DNA from: a virus
Reading direction: 5' to 3' (one strand)
DNA: 37,695 bases
Virus record (IMG/VR): IMGVR_UViG_3300048834_000292
Location: 1-37,695 of that record
Shown: positions 1-7,807 of the stretch, one piece after another
Layout: each line of letters opens with the position of its first letter
Numbering within the stretch: position 1 is the first letter of the stretch
Position numbers and translations under genes: made by a program
The notes under the pieces: generated by a model
Databases searched by the model: none
What the model saw: the letters and a program-made list of their open reading frames with translations, nothing else
What the model was told of the DNA's origin: nothing

Positions 1-617
1 GAGGCGGTGTATTTTTCAATTACGGCCCGCTCCTGCGCTTGTAGGAACTTCTGCGTTCTTTCGTGGATCGCTTTGTAAGCCTGCTCCATATGGGTAAGAT
101 CTTTGATCTTCCCGTTGGCGTAGGCCAGTTCAAGCTCCGATTTATAAAGCTGAGCAAGCTCCGGAGAGACGTTGTTCGCCTTATTAAGAGACTCAAACTT
201 CGATACCGCGCTATTCGCAAACTGCTGGCGCTCGAACTGTTCCAGCCGCTGCTCAAGAGCTTCGGCCTTCGCTGCGCGAGTGCTGAGACCCTTCACGTAA
301 TCCGCAAACTCAGGGTCAATACCCTTGAGCCGGTCATACATCGGGTCTTTTGGTTCTTCCTTCGGTTTCTGAGCTTCCATGAACTGCTTCTGCATTTCGT
401 ACAGACGCTGTTCAAGTTGCTGGGAACGCTGGCGTTCAGCATTCCTTTCTTCCATGATTTCCTTCCAACGTGGATGTTCATGAAAGGGCACTTCTTTTTC
501 CTGAGCCGGGGCCGCATTCTGCTGCGCCGGTTGAGCATCGTTTTGACTCTCTGACGAGGAGTCGGAAGTTACGTCAGACTGCGTAGACTCGATCTCGCTA
601 CCTTCATTTTCAAACAT
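1..617 (-). CDS. scaffold-like virion assembly protein (partial, C-terminus beyond window)
   Basis: The minus-strand frame opens at ATG (617) after an AAGGA ribosome site and stays open to base 1, giving 205 residues without a stop. The first 45 residues are Ser/Glu/Gln/Ala-rich and probably disordered. The rest is highly charged and helical, with heptad-like Glu/Gln/Leu stretches, typical of phage scaffolding or capsid-assembly proteins. It lies downstream of portal and a glycosyltransferase in the packaging/head operon, where a scaffold before the major capsid gene is expected. No enzymatic motif is visible. The scaffold role is inferred from composition and position; the coding call itself is firm. 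Confidence 0.75.
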   Translation of the reverse strand, partial: MFENEGSEIESTQSDVTSDSSSESQNDAQPAQQNAAPAQEKEVPFHEHPRWKEIMEERNAERQRSQQLEQRLYEMQKQFMEAQKPKEEPKDPMYDRLKGIDPEFADYVKGLSTRAAKAEALEQRLEQFERQQFANSAVSKFESLNKANNVSPELAQLYKSELELAYANGKIKDLTHMEQAYKAIHERTQKFLQAQERAVIEKYTA

Positions 618-727
618 AGGTTCCTTTTACGTCCGATGGCGGGGACGAACCGTGGGCAAACCTAAACCCAACGCGGTTGCTATAAGCTGGAATACTCGGT
701 TCGCGTAACCCGAATACTGGCTTTGCG

Positions 728-751
728 GTCTGCGAGCGCAATTACGCAGAC
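728..751 (-). other. intergenic hairpin between glycosyltransferase and scaffold-like gene
   Basis: A perfect 7-bp inverted repeat (GTCTGCG / CGCAGAC, 10-nt loop) begins at the stop codon of the upstream gene. A second weaker stem (about 696-713, CGGTT / AACCCG) follows. No U-run follows either, so these look like mRNA-stability or processing hairpins rather than terminators. The remaining 618-750 gap holds no gene that I can see. Confidence 0.4.
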
Positions 752-1620
752 TAACGAAAATTAAGGCCCTTTGGAGGGGCAGAGACTCGGCGAACCATAT
801 GGCCCTGAGCCTCAGTCAAAAGTTGTTTAAGCCGTTTGTTCTCGGCTTTGAGCTTGTCCCATTTCGCCTGAAGCTGGCCTGCTTGCTCTTCAATAAGACG
901 GCGCTGGTAGTCGACGGACTTTTGTGCGTAGGCCATGGCATAGTTGTTCATTTCAAGAAGATCGATATTATTCTTGAAGTGCTTACACACCATGGAGAAG
1001 TCGATAAAAAACTTAATCCCAAGCATGTGAAGCTTGCGGCAGAACCCGATGTCCTCGCCCTCAATCGGCATCCTGGTAATCGGGTCGTACTTAAACTCAA
1101 AGTACGGACGCTCAAGCTTCTCAAATACTTCGCGCTTAACGAACAAGCAACCCGTTGCGATACCGTCAATAAACGCCGTACCCTCGTTCGGAACTTCGCA
1201 GGGGGCGAGGCGGGGCTGTTTAGTCACCGGGTGTGGATCAATTGCCTTATACACCGTAAACACGATCTGGCGTTGACCTTCTCCGGGCTGGGCCATGAAT
1301 ACGGGGTACGGGGCGCCTGCGGCTTGCCATTTATCGCCGTGGGTAGTGATTAGGTCTAGTACATGGCGCGATGGGCAAATGTCGGAATCTAAGAACCAAA
1401 GGATATCGCAACCAGAATCTAGGAAGTCTTGAACAACGCCCTCACGAGCCGCGTCGTGGAAAATACGTTGGCAGAGGGCCTCTGGGTAGACAAGCTCTAC
1501 TTCGTCTTTATAGCGGTCTTGTAGGTCACGTAGAACGTAACCTTGGAAATCGGACACCGAGCCGTTGCTCGGCAGACCCATGTAAACACGCCAACGCTTC
1601 CCCGTCTTAGGATTCAACAT
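751..1620 (-). CDS. GT-A fold glycosyltransferase-like protein
   Basis: This 289-residue protein looks like a family 2-type (GT-A) nucleotide-sugar transferase. An acidic DSD motif at residues 78-80 follows a hydrophobic strand, as in the metal/nucleotide-binding DxD. A GEDIGFC segment near residue 190 resembles the downstream (E)D motif in front of the acceptor helix. The last 60 residues form a charged coiled coil. It overlaps the portal stop by TAATG, so it is cotranslated with head genes. A glycosyltransferase between portal and scaffold is unusual; it might decorate virion proteins or be a structural protein with a recruited fold. Substrate is unknown. Confidence 0.7.
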   Translation of the reverse strand: MLNPKTGKRWRVYMGLPSNGSVSDFQGYVLRDLQDRYKDEVELVYPEALCQRIFHDAAREGVVQDFLDSGCDILWFLDSDICPSRHVLDLITTHGDKWQAAGAPYPVFMAQPGEGQRQIVFTVYKAIDPHPVTKQPRLAPCEVPNEGTAFIDGIATGCLFVKREVFEKLERPYFEFKYDPITRMPIEGEDIGFCRKLHMLGIKFFIDFSMVCKHFKNNIDLLEMNNYAMAYAQKSVDYQRRLIEEQAGQLQAKWDKLKAENKRLKQLLTEAQGHMVRRVSAPPKGLNFR

Positions 1621-3887
1621 TATCTAGGCTCACTCCCTGGGGGAACATCCCCCGCTGTTGCAGCTTTCTGCATTGATTCAGGAGCGCCCTTGCCATGGCT
1701 CTGAGCTGGAGTTTTATCGCCTGCGGAGCCGGAAGGGCCCGGGTCTTGCCCCATCGCCATTGCCTGCATCGCCTGCATTTGTTGTTTTTGTTGTAGGGAC
1801 GTGTTGTGCTCTTCAACGTGCTGCATGTAAGCTTGCTGCACCTGGGGGTCGAGTTCCATCCAAGACGGCTCTTTCATCCGACGCTCGTGCGTCGAGATGT
1901 GAACTTGATCGTCATCACATTGAAGGACAACCGGTTTCTTGTCCGGAGTCGTAAGAATATTATCGAGGCAATCGTTTTCCCATAGCGCGCGTTTAGCGTC
2001 TGGGCCGACATCGTTATCGAAGCCCACAATACCCATCTGCCGCTGGTATTCCATGCGGTTAATAGGTTGAGTAAGGTCGATCGCGCCGGTTTGCGCAGCT
2101 TCTTGGAGCCGCATTTGCTTCATGGCTTCGAGCTTTGGAACGTTGGAGCCCGCTTCCACGACAACGTTACAGTTGTCGAGAAGATCGGCCCCGAGAAATG
2201 CTTCGATATCGCTCTCAGAAAGCTCTTTGTTGTGCTTCTTAAGGAGCGCGATATACTGCGGGCGCGGCTCCTTATACATCTTCGCAATGAGGTGAAGTTC
2301 TTTTTTCTGGTCGCTCTCGACGAAACGCTTCCAGCGGTCGAGGACCGGGAAAAGTTTGCCGGTGCCGACTTCGTAAAGGAGCGCAAGAGCGGAGGCCGCG
2401 TTAACTCCAGGGGGGCGGTCGCCCTTCAAGATGTCGATCGCACCCGTAATCGTTTTCATGTCCTGAACGCACTGTTCCCGCTCTTTGAAAACCTGAGAGT
2501 CAACGCCCTCAGCCTTTACGGTAGATGGAACGCCGACATCGGGGCGGTAGGAAAGCTGCTGTCCGGGACGACCCGTCCACTGACCCGGCTCAATACCACA
2601 GCCCGCAGGAACGAGTTTTTGCGGGATGGCTTGCGTCTTACGCACAAGCATGATCGTGGCGTCAATCGAGTTGATGCGCTTCTGGAGCTCGCACGCGGCG
2701 TCAAGCGGAGATTTACCCTCAAAGCGACCTGGGACGATTTCCCAGCGGCACTCGGAATAGGGGTGCCAGTCGCCTACATCAGGCCCGGAATAAGGTGAGT
2801 CACCAGCGTAAAGAGTAACCCCGTTAGCAACGACCACCAAACGACCGTTAGGGAAGTTAGCACTAGGTCTTTCATAGTATTCCTTAACGACCGCGGCGTT
2901 AGTTAGCGCGGAGGTTCCCCCGTCTTGCATCCCGCCGACCCCTTCAAGGGCAGCGGCATTTTTAACACCGGAAGAATTTTTAAGCTGGTAGAAGCGGCGC
3001 ATCGAAGCAGAGAGTTGTGTCTCCTGCTTAACTTCGTCAACGCGACCCGTGTAGCCCGGCTCAGATTTACCATACGCTTCGCGAATCCAGTCGAGAGGCT
3101 GAATCGCAAATTCCATGATCCAACGAGCGGAATGCAGATCCGGAGCCAAAGGGTCAAGTGCCATGCAGTATGGCTCTTTGACGACTGTGCTAACATCCCC
3201 AAGCGAAATAGTTTGGGGCGCGGCCTCTTCACCCGGGATTTGGGCGGCACTCGGCTCGCCAGTTCCTGGGTCAACTTCTGGAAGAAGCTGGTCTCCGGGG
3301 AGGGCTTGAGCATTCGCATCAACCGGAGAAGGGGGGAGTCCGGGTACTTCAATCGATCCTCCAGCAGACGTATCCCAGTAAGTTTTTTTGTAGACCGTGC
3401 CGTAGGTAATTAGAACAGACGCGGCATATTCGTAGTTTTCTTGGTCCTTAAGCCGCTCGTAATTAGCCTCAATACAAAGCTCAGCAACCTTGGCGGCAGC
3501 TTTGTCTTGGTAGGTTTGGGTGTTAGGCTTAACAGAGGAGCGGGGCTTGGTCTTGGTGAGGTAGGACTTAAGCGTCTGGTAGCAATCAAAAAGGTAGTTC
3601 GTTACCGGACGGGGGATATACTCGTTGGCCTTAGAGACCTGGAGGGTATTCCACTGGTACATGGAATTTCCGCCGTTACCCCCAAAGACGAGCCACTGGT
3701 CGCCGTCGAGCATGCGCATATTTCTCTCCCAATGATAGGAGAGGCGCGCCTTTTTAGTGCCGTCTTGTTTGTAGAAGCTCTCAATAGCGTTGGCGAGCTT
3801 ATCCGGCTCGTCATTGCTAATTTTACTTAAGTCTAGTTCGTTTCCGCTTGCGCTAATGGCGCCGGAACTAGTATCGTTACTCGCCAC
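1620..3887 (-). CDS. portal (head-tail connector) protein
   Basis: This 755-residue protein has the size and layout of podovirus portals of the P22/N4 kind. The N-terminal third contains the aromatic WxVFGGN-type start region and an IPRPVTNYLF segment. Middle sections contain the wing/stem, and the C-terminus is Gln/Met-rich. It would form the dodecameric ring at the packaging vertex and is the docking site for terminase. Its position four genes downstream of the large terminase in the same operon supports the call. It abuts its neighbours: its ATG shares bases with the preceding stop, and its own stop overlaps the glycosyltransferase start. Confidence 0.85.
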   Translation of the reverse strand: MASNDTSSGAISASGNELDLSKISNDEPDKLANAIESFYKQDGTKKARLSYHWERNMRMLDGDQWLVFGGNGGNSMYQWNTLQVSKANEYIPRPVTNYLFDCYQTLKSYLTKTKPRSSVKPNTQTYQDKAAAKVAELCIEANYERLKDQENYEYAASVLITYGTVYKKTYWDTSAGGSIEVPGLPPSPVDANAQALPGDQLLPEVDPGTGEPSAAQIPGEEAAPQTISLGDVSTVVKEPYCMALDPLAPDLHSARWIMEFAIQPLDWIREAYGKSEPGYTGRVDEVKQETQLSASMRRFYQLKNSSGVKNAAALEGVGGMQDGGTSALTNAAVVKEYYERPSANFPNGRLVVVANGVTLYAGDSPYSGPDVGDWHPYSECRWEIVPGRFEGKSPLDAACELQKRINSIDATIMLVRKTQAIPQKLVPAGCGIEPGQWTGRPGQQLSYRPDVGVPSTVKAEGVDSQVFKEREQCVQDMKTITGAIDILKGDRPPGVNAASALALLYEVGTGKLFPVLDRWKRFVESDQKKELHLIAKMYKEPRPQYIALLKKHNKELSESDIEAFLGADLLDNCNVVVEAGSNVPKLEAMKQMRLQEAAQTGAIDLTQPINRMEYQRQMGIVGFDNDVGPDAKRALWENDCLDNILTTPDKKPVVLQCDDDQVHISTHERRMKEPSWMELDPQVQQAYMQHVEEHNTSLQQKQQMQAMQAMAMGQDPGPSGSAGDKTPAQSHGKGAPESMQKAATAGDVPPGSEPR

Positions 3888-4138
3888 TAATAACTCCCAT
3901 TGAGGATGGCGTCGCGCTCAGCTAAGATCGCGGCATCTTCTTCGCTCAAGACTTCTTGGCGGGTTTGAATTTCGATTTGATCCTGTTGTCCGCTGAGGAG
4001 CCCGTCGGCTTCATACTCAACGGAAACAGCATTACGGATTTCGGGCCGCGCGATTTGCTTACGAAGAAACGTGACCTCGTCCCGAAGGACGGCCAGCGTT
4101 TTATCCTTCTCTAAACAAACCTTGCACGGCCCGAACAT
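3887..4138 (-). CDS. small CxxC protein of the head operon, unknown
   Basis: An 83-residue acidic protein beginning MFGPCKVCLEKD. The CxxC at residues 5-8 is followed by a predicted coiled coil, then an acidic tail. It sits between a 100-residue gene and portal, with start and stop overlapping both neighbours. Small coiled-coil proteins here are often head-joining or assembly factors, but nothing in the sequence identifies a family. A lone CxxC could bind metal in a dimer. Confidence 0.7.
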   Translation of the reverse strand: MFGPCKVCLEKDKTLAVLRDEVTFLRKQIARPEIRNAVSVEYEADGLLSGQQDQIEIQTRQEVLSEEDAAILAERDAILNGSY

Positions 4139-4440
4139 TACTTTGCTTCTCCGTAAAACTTAGCGCGAGCCCGGGCCACTGCATTGAGCTTATCCTGCAG
4201 CGACGGATTAGCCAGGTTAGCTGCCTGCTGTGCGGCAACGCCTTCGTCAGTAGGATAATCACCACGCATGGCCTTAAGCTTAGCTTCTGAGACCTCCGGG
4301 GCGGGCTCCGGCTTTGGGGCGGGGGCCGGGGCAACCAGCGAACCGGACTGGGTCGCGCCGCGTTGAAGGGCTTCCATGTCTTGCTGGTGCTGACTCTTTC
4401 GAGCCTTGCCCACCATGCGGTTAAGCGCTTCGCCAGCCAT
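4138..4440 (-). CDS. hypothetical head-operon protein, Ala/Pro-rich
   Basis: A 100-residue protein with a basic N-terminus (residues 1-20), a Pro/Ala/Glu-rich linker around 35-50 and a helical C-terminus. It overlaps the preceding gene by TAATG and the next by 1 base, so it is part of the cotranslated packaging/head operon. I recognise no domain. Composition suggests a flexible linker protein. Confidence 0.65.
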   Translation of the reverse strand: MAGEALNRMVGKARKSQHQQDMEALQRGATQSGSLVAPAPAPKPEPAPEVSEAKLKAMRGDYPTDEGVAAQQAANLANPSLQDKLNAVARARAKFYGEAK

Positions 4441-4703
4441 TAGATTCCAAGTCCGATCACAGTCGTAACGTAGTCCGTGGCCTGGGCGTTAAGGGCAAGC
4501 GTAGCCCCGTTACCCGAAAGGGTTGCGGCGGCGGATTGCGAAACACCGTTGACGATAACGGCGCGGACCTGCGCAAGCGAATCAAACGTTACAACACCGG
4601 AGGTGTCAGTAGAGAGCGCGGTGATTTGAACCACCTGCTGCTTGATGGGACCAATAGACCAGGCGCGAGGTTCGGCAGTAAGATTTACATAGGTAAGGGC
4701 CAT
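4440..4703 (-). CDS. putative small virion protein, beta-rich
   Basis: The ATG at 4703 follows AAGGAG with a 6-nt spacer, which fixes the start downstream of an upstream in-frame ATG. The 87-residue product is rich in Thr, Val, Ala and Ser in alternating patterns typical of small beta-structured phage virion proteins such as decoration or head-fibre-like proteins. It is the first gene after the promoter-like repeat at 4850-4871 and so probably the first cistron of a head transcript. Function is inferred only from composition and position. Confidence 0.65.
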   Translation of the reverse strand: MALTYVNLTAEPRAWSIGPIKQQVVQITALSTDTSGVVTFDSLAQVRAVIVNGVSQSAAATLSGNGATLALNAQATDYVTTVIGLGI

Positions 4704-4771
4704 AGGGAACTCCTTATGCACGTAGTTTTTAAGAGAGCCGCTCTAAGGGCCTACCTGCGCCCTAACGGTGT

Positions 4772-4801
4772 GGGCGGGGGATCAAAAGACCAGCCCCGCC
4801 C
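4772..4801 (-). other. strong GC hairpin in the 5' leader of the head transcript
   Basis: GGGCGGGG (4772-4779) and CCCCGCCC (4794-4801) form a perfect 8-bp stem with a 14-nt loop, between the promoter-like repeat at 4850 and the first gene at 4703. No U-run follows on the minus strand, so a leader-stabilising hairpin is more likely than a terminator for terminase mRNA, though read-through attenuation cannot be excluded. Confidence 0.45.
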
Positions 4802-4849
4802 TACTTGGTGGTTACACGTTGTTTCATTGGGTGTGTTGCTCCCAACTAT

Positions 4850-4871
4850 ATACTGTTAAGTTTGGCCAACA
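4850..4871 (-). promoter_or_regulatory. candidate phage late promoter or activator site, copy 1
   Basis: On the minus strand this reads TGTTGGCCAA, 3 variable bases, TAACAGTAT. The same 22-bp element with 19 identities is found at 7139-7160, and both copies lie directly upstream of minus-strand late gene blocks. An A/T-rich stretch (TATATAGT) follows, suggesting a melting region. The TTGGCC to TATATA spacing is too short for a canonical sigma-70 promoter, so a phage polymerase, alternative sigma or activator is a better guess. Confidence 0.5.
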
Positions 4872-4888
4872 CTACTCGCAAGTGCCTG

Positions 4889-6346
4889 TTAATAATCCCC
4901 AAACGGGTCTTTTTCTTTCGGCTTGCGGATGCTTTCAAGCTCTTTTTGAATCGAGGATTCCATAGAGGGAAAGCTTTTATCGTGTTTGATAAGCTTCGCG
5001 GGGTCGGGGCGGCTCATGATCAGATAGCGTAAGGCGTCACACGCGTGATCGTTGTACTTACGGGGCTCTTCTTTGCGGTTCTTAGAGCCCTCCTGCGAAG
5101 CGCTAAGTTCGGCCCAGCGATATTCCCCGATCTCTTCGATCAAGTTCGTACAGGTCGAGAAAATCGTGAGGCGCGGCTTCTTAGTCTTTGGGTTTACACG
5201 TAAAAACGACTTAACCCGATCGATACCTGAAGACACGTCATTGTTAGCGAGGACGAGCGCCACATGGTTGGGAAGATGCTCCAAATATGTTGAGAAATCC
5301 GAGACTCCGGTCTGCCCTCTAGTAGCCTTGGTACTTGGGTCAATGTAAATTGCGTCAACTCGGGGCTCTTTCGTTATAAACTTGTTAATGCCGGGCTCAC
5401 CGGACTTGCCGTGGCAGATATCCTTGATAATCCACTCACTTTTATAGAACTCGTGGTAAATCACGATGTTTCCGTCGTGGTCTACAGCACCAAATAGGAA
5501 GGCGGCGGGGTTCGTAAACCCGTGGTCGGCCCCTACAATGCGGGTCCAGCCCGAAGGGATGTCAAAAGGCTCGACAACATGGATTTGACGCGAAAAGTCG
5601 TCGTAAATCATACCCTCGAACGAGTCGAAAGAGCCCATAACATATCGCTGAATACGTTCCTTGGAGTACGAACTCAGCATATTTTCGATATAATCGGCGG
5701 CAAGGTGAATATTCTCGGTAGAGGGCGCCACAATCATCTTGTAGTTGGCCTTGGCCTCCTCAAGCGTGCGGGTAGGTGTAGCCTTTTGCTCGACCTTAGA
5801 TACGAAATATCTGTAAACATGGTCTCGACCCTTGGGGTTTCCAACCAGAAGGCCTTTACGGAGCCCCTTGGGGTTACGGAGGCGCCCCTGGAGCTTCAAA
5901 AACGCCTCCTGTGTGGTCTGGGACGCCTCGTCGATTGCGAACCCCGAGAGGTTCATAGAGTCGATTTTGCCGGGCTCATCGAGACCGATGAAGTAAACTA
6001 CCGCGATTCCGTTAGTTGACTTTAGGTGTACCTCTGCGTCGGCTACCCGTACCTCGGAAATCAGCTCCTTGGGGCACATTTCAAGGAAAGTTTTCATCGT
6101 CGTGCGCCGAAGCTCGGGCATAAAATGCCGCGAGATAAGATAGTCGCCGCCATACAACACGGCCTGGGTAATAATGGCCGTACAAAGCACTACGGATTTA
6201 CCCGACCCAAACCCCCCGTAGTAGGCTACGAACTGGGGGCCTTTGGGGTCCAGGGCGTATTTAAGGAATTCCTGCTGTTTTGGGAGTGGGGCGCGGGAGC
6301 CGTCGGCCGCGGCGGGAAAGAGCCTACGTAAATCAACAGTCGCCAC
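4889..6346 (-). CDS. terL: terminase large subunit (packaging ATPase-nuclease)
   Basis: This 485-residue protein carries the two TerL modules. The N-terminal ATPase has Walker A GGFGSGKS (44-51) and Walker B FAIDE (136-140), followed by a coupling-type GNPKG segment. The C-terminal RNase H-like nuclease has an acidic strand GADHGFTNPAAF (about 270) and a terminal NDHACDALRYL motif. It cuts concatemeric DNA and pumps it through the portal. The start is GTG at 6346, inside the preceding gene, with a weak ribosome site, implying coupling. The only small-terminase candidate lies far away at 16300-16752. Confidence 0.93.
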   Translation of the reverse strand: MATVDLRRLFPAAADGSRAPLPKQQEFLKYALDPKGPQFVAYYGGFGSGKSVVLCTAIITQAVLYGGDYLISRHFMPELRRTTMKTFLEMCPKELISEVRVADAEVHLKSTNGIAVVYFIGLDEPGKIDSMNLSGFAIDEASQTTQEAFLKLQGRLRNPKGLRKGLLVGNPKGRDHVYRYFVSKVEQKATPTRTLEEAKANYKMIVAPSTENIHLAADYIENMLSSYSKERIQRYVMGSFDSFEGMIYDDFSRQIHVVEPFDIPSGWTRIVGADHGFTNPAAFLFGAVDHDGNIVIYHEFYKSEWIIKDICHGKSGEPGINKFITKEPRVDAIYIDPSTKATRGQTGVSDFSTYLEHLPNHVALVLANNDVSSGIDRVKSFLRVNPKTKKPRLTIFSTCTNLIEEIGEYRWAELSASQEGSKNRKEEPRKYNDHACDALRYLIMSRPDPAKLIKHDKSFPSMESSIQKELESIRKPKEKDPFGDY

Positions 6347-6548
6347 TAGAGATCACGTCTTTCCACAGGTCTTGTTTAACGTGCCACGGACCTTCGCTCA
6401 GGTGGACTTCGACAATGCCGCAGGATTCCCAACAAGGGGACTTTTTTTTAAGTGCCTCGATCGAGGAATACAACGGCTGCTTACCGTCTAGGTCCGGCGC
6501 CTCCCCAATCTCGTGCTGCCAGTCAACACCACAGGCGTAAAGTTTCAT
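6333..6548 (-). CDS. small conserved-looking phage protein upstream of terL
   Basis: A 71-residue protein, Cys- and Trp-containing, starting MKLYACGVDWQHEIGEAPD. It starts in an ATGA overlap with the previous gene and its 3' end overlaps the terminase GTG by 14 nt. I have a vague recollection of similar short proteins next to phage packaging genes but cannot name the family. Its position suggests a packaging accessory role, which is inference only. Confidence 0.65.
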   Translation of the reverse strand: MKLYACGVDWQHEIGEAPDLDGKQPLYSSIEALKKKSPCWESCGIVEVHLSEGPWHVKQDLWKDVISSGDC

Positions 6549-6754
6549 CCGAAAAATCCGTTCTTTTTGACAGCGCGCTCAAGGGCCTTAGCCTCTCTCT
6601 GCTTCTTGTTAACCTCGTCGCGCTTTTCGGTGTTTTTACCAATCGTAATGCCCCGCTTCTTAAGGCGTTTACGCCAAAGCGCAATTTGACCGTCAACTTC
6701 GATGAATTCTCGGCCGCGAAGCTTCTTACGATATTTCTTAATGTTTTGGGGCAC
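6545..6754 (-). CDS. small basic protein, start of packaging operon
   Basis: A 69-residue, very Lys/Arg-rich protein. GTG at 6754 is preferred because AGGAG lies 5 nt upstream; the upstream in-frame GTG at 6760 would collide with that site. The start overlaps the TAG of the preceding small gene. Charge suggests nucleic-acid binding, and proximity to terL would allow a terminase-accessory or small-terminase-like role, but no HTH is evident. Confidence 0.6.
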   Translation of the reverse strand: MPQNIKKYRKKLRGREFIEVDGQIALWRKRLKKRGITIGKNTEKRDEVNKKQREAKALERAVKKNGFFG

Positions 6755-6894
6755 TACCACTCCTGATTTACAAAAAATAAAAACCCCGCGTAAGGGGCGC
6801 CCCAGGCTCGGTACTTCCACGCCAGGTAGTCTGCTACCTCGTCTTTAGTCGCCGGGGACCCGTCCAAATGCTTAAAATACTGATAAAATTTCAT
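6754..6894 (-). CDS. 46-residue protein, first cistron after the late leader
   Basis: ATG at 6894 opens a 46-residue frame beginning MKFYQYFKHLDG and rich in aromatic residues. Its stop overlaps the start of the next gene, and its last codons encode that gene's AGGAG site. Its own ribosome site is weak. It may be a coupling cistron comparable to the micro-ORFs of the early region, although it lacks the Met-x-Gln start. Confidence 0.45.
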   Translation of the reverse strand: MKFYQYFKHLDGSPATKDEVADYLAWKYRAWGAPYAGFLFFVNQEW

Positions 6895-7138
6895 ATTCTA
6901 TAGGCACCCCGGCCCGACTTTACTCGTAGACCGGGGCACTTCCCACACTGCGTAGGGGCCAACGCCTGCCAAGCAGGGATTCTGACAATAGGGGTAAGGA
7001 AACCGTACCAGTATCTTTCCCTATTTAGTGGGTGTCTCGTCTCCCCTGGTGCCGGTACGACCTCTGGTCGCCGAGCACACCCTGTATTCGTCCTTCGTCG
7101 CTCAGGTAGTTCCTACCCTCTCTCCTCAGTACATATTA
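6895..7138 (-). ncRNA. structured 5' leader of the late packaging transcript (candidate)
   Basis: This 244-bp GC-rich stretch has no credible ORF but many inverted repeats: CCCCGG/CCGGGG (about 6907-6936), CCTGC/GCAGG (about 6966-6978), AATAGGG/CCCTATT (about 6988-7025), and a long imperfect stem around a CGACC-TCT-GGTCG hairpin near 7070. It lies between the promoter-like repeat at 7139-7160 and the first late gene. A highly folded untranslated leader or an independent small RNA are both possible. Confidence 0.4.
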
Positions 7139-7160
7139 ATACTGTTACAATTGGCCAACA
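7139..7160 (-). promoter_or_regulatory. candidate phage late promoter or activator site, copy 2
   Basis: Second copy of the 22-bp element at 4850-4871; minus strand TGTTGGCCAA, 3 variable bases, TAACAGTAT, then TAATATG. It sits upstream of the terminase operon leader. A 10-bp palindrome TAAGTACTTA lies just beyond it on the distal side (about 7168-7177) and could be a regulator site. Confidence 0.5.
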
Positions 7161-7444
7161 TCTAAGTTAAGTACTTAGTAATTGTTCAAGAAGAAAATTC
7201 TACATAATTTCTTAACTCTTTAAGGAGCGAGGTAACAAGGGTTACCGAGCGACAAAACGTACCATTCATCTCGTTAACTAAAACACAACCTAAGCTCGAC
7301 TCATGGTACGTCATTAGACGCACACAATTGACCTATACGCGGTCTTTTATCCCTATTAAGCTACCCTACTAGCTTAGCCTTGGGTTTAGAGGCTAAAAAT
7401 TATGTGCGCAAAAGCATGCAATCACCACACCACTATCAATTTTT

Positions 7445-7466
7445 CCCACCCCCTACCCCTACACCC
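7445..7466 (-). other. G-quadruplex motif
   Basis: On the minus strand four G-runs of 3, 4, 5 and 3 are separated by loops of 4, 2 and 1 bases, satisfying the usual G3+ N1-7 rule. It lies in the non-coding region between divergent late and early blocks, where it could act in replication or transcription control. Confidence 0.5.
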
Positions 7467-7642
7467 ACCTAGCATACTCTTTGCTAGTGCAAGCTCTATA
7501 CCATAAGTCTAACTAATGAGTGGCATGGGAATTGTAGTAGCAATGTTTATGTTGGGGGAACAGCACATCATACCCACCATCACTCCCTGCTCTCACACCA
7601 CACATCACCCAATACTTACGCACATCTTACACTTAGTACTAT

Positions 7643-7746
7643 CGTCACTTCTTCCTAGTCGTTCCTCATCGTCACACTGACAATATCTGTTACTTCTTAG
7701 ACGTTATTCGTCACATGACTAAAAGATCACATACCGTTTACGTCAC
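7643..7746 (+). repeat. four CGTCAC hexamer repeats (iteron-like)
   Basis: CGTCAC occurs at 7643, 7670, 7709 and 7741, spaced 27, 39 and 32 bp, mostly in (T/A)TCGTCAC context and all on the plus strand. The cluster lies just upstream of the first plus-strand small genes. It could be an initiator or regulator binding array; hexamers are short, so chance clustering is possible. Confidence 0.35.
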
Positions 7747-7774
7747 TCGCTCTGAATATCATGGGGAAATACCT

Positions 7775-7807
7775 ATGGCATACGCTGTGCAGTATAGTCC
7801 TGTATGA
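7775..7807 (+). CDS. 10-residue leader peptide (candidate)
   Basis: ATG at 7775 follows GGGGAAAT and encodes MAYAVQYSPV, ending in a TGA that overlaps the ATG of the next small gene (ATGA). It could provide translation for the following cistron, which has no ribosome site of its own. Too short to be certain. Confidence 0.3.
   Translation: MAYAVQYSPV

Larger units (their letters stand above)
7161..7774. other. AT-rich non-coding control region between late and early transcription units
   Basis: Over 600 bp without a convincing gene on either strand. It holds a 9-bp inverted repeat (ACGTACCAT 7257-7265 / ATGGTACGT 7303-7311), a GGTAAC/GTTACC hairpin near 7230, a G-rich minus-strand quadruplex motif (7445-7466) and four CGTCAC hexamers (7643-7746). 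The mixture resembles a replication origin or divergent control region. A 54-codon plus frame at 7516 has no ribosome site and was not called. Confidence 0.5.

Noticed and set aside
4772-4801. Terminator after terL
   Set aside because: The GC stem has no following U-run on the minus strand and lies downstream of a promoter-like repeat.
7257-7311. tRNA-like acceptor stem ACGTACCAT/ATGGTACGT
   Set aside because: Only 37 nt lie between the arms and no D, anticodon or T arms are present.
7516-7680. 54-codon plus-strand ORF
   Set aside because: No ribosome site, His/Ser/Thr-biased low-quality composition, inside the repeat-rich control region.
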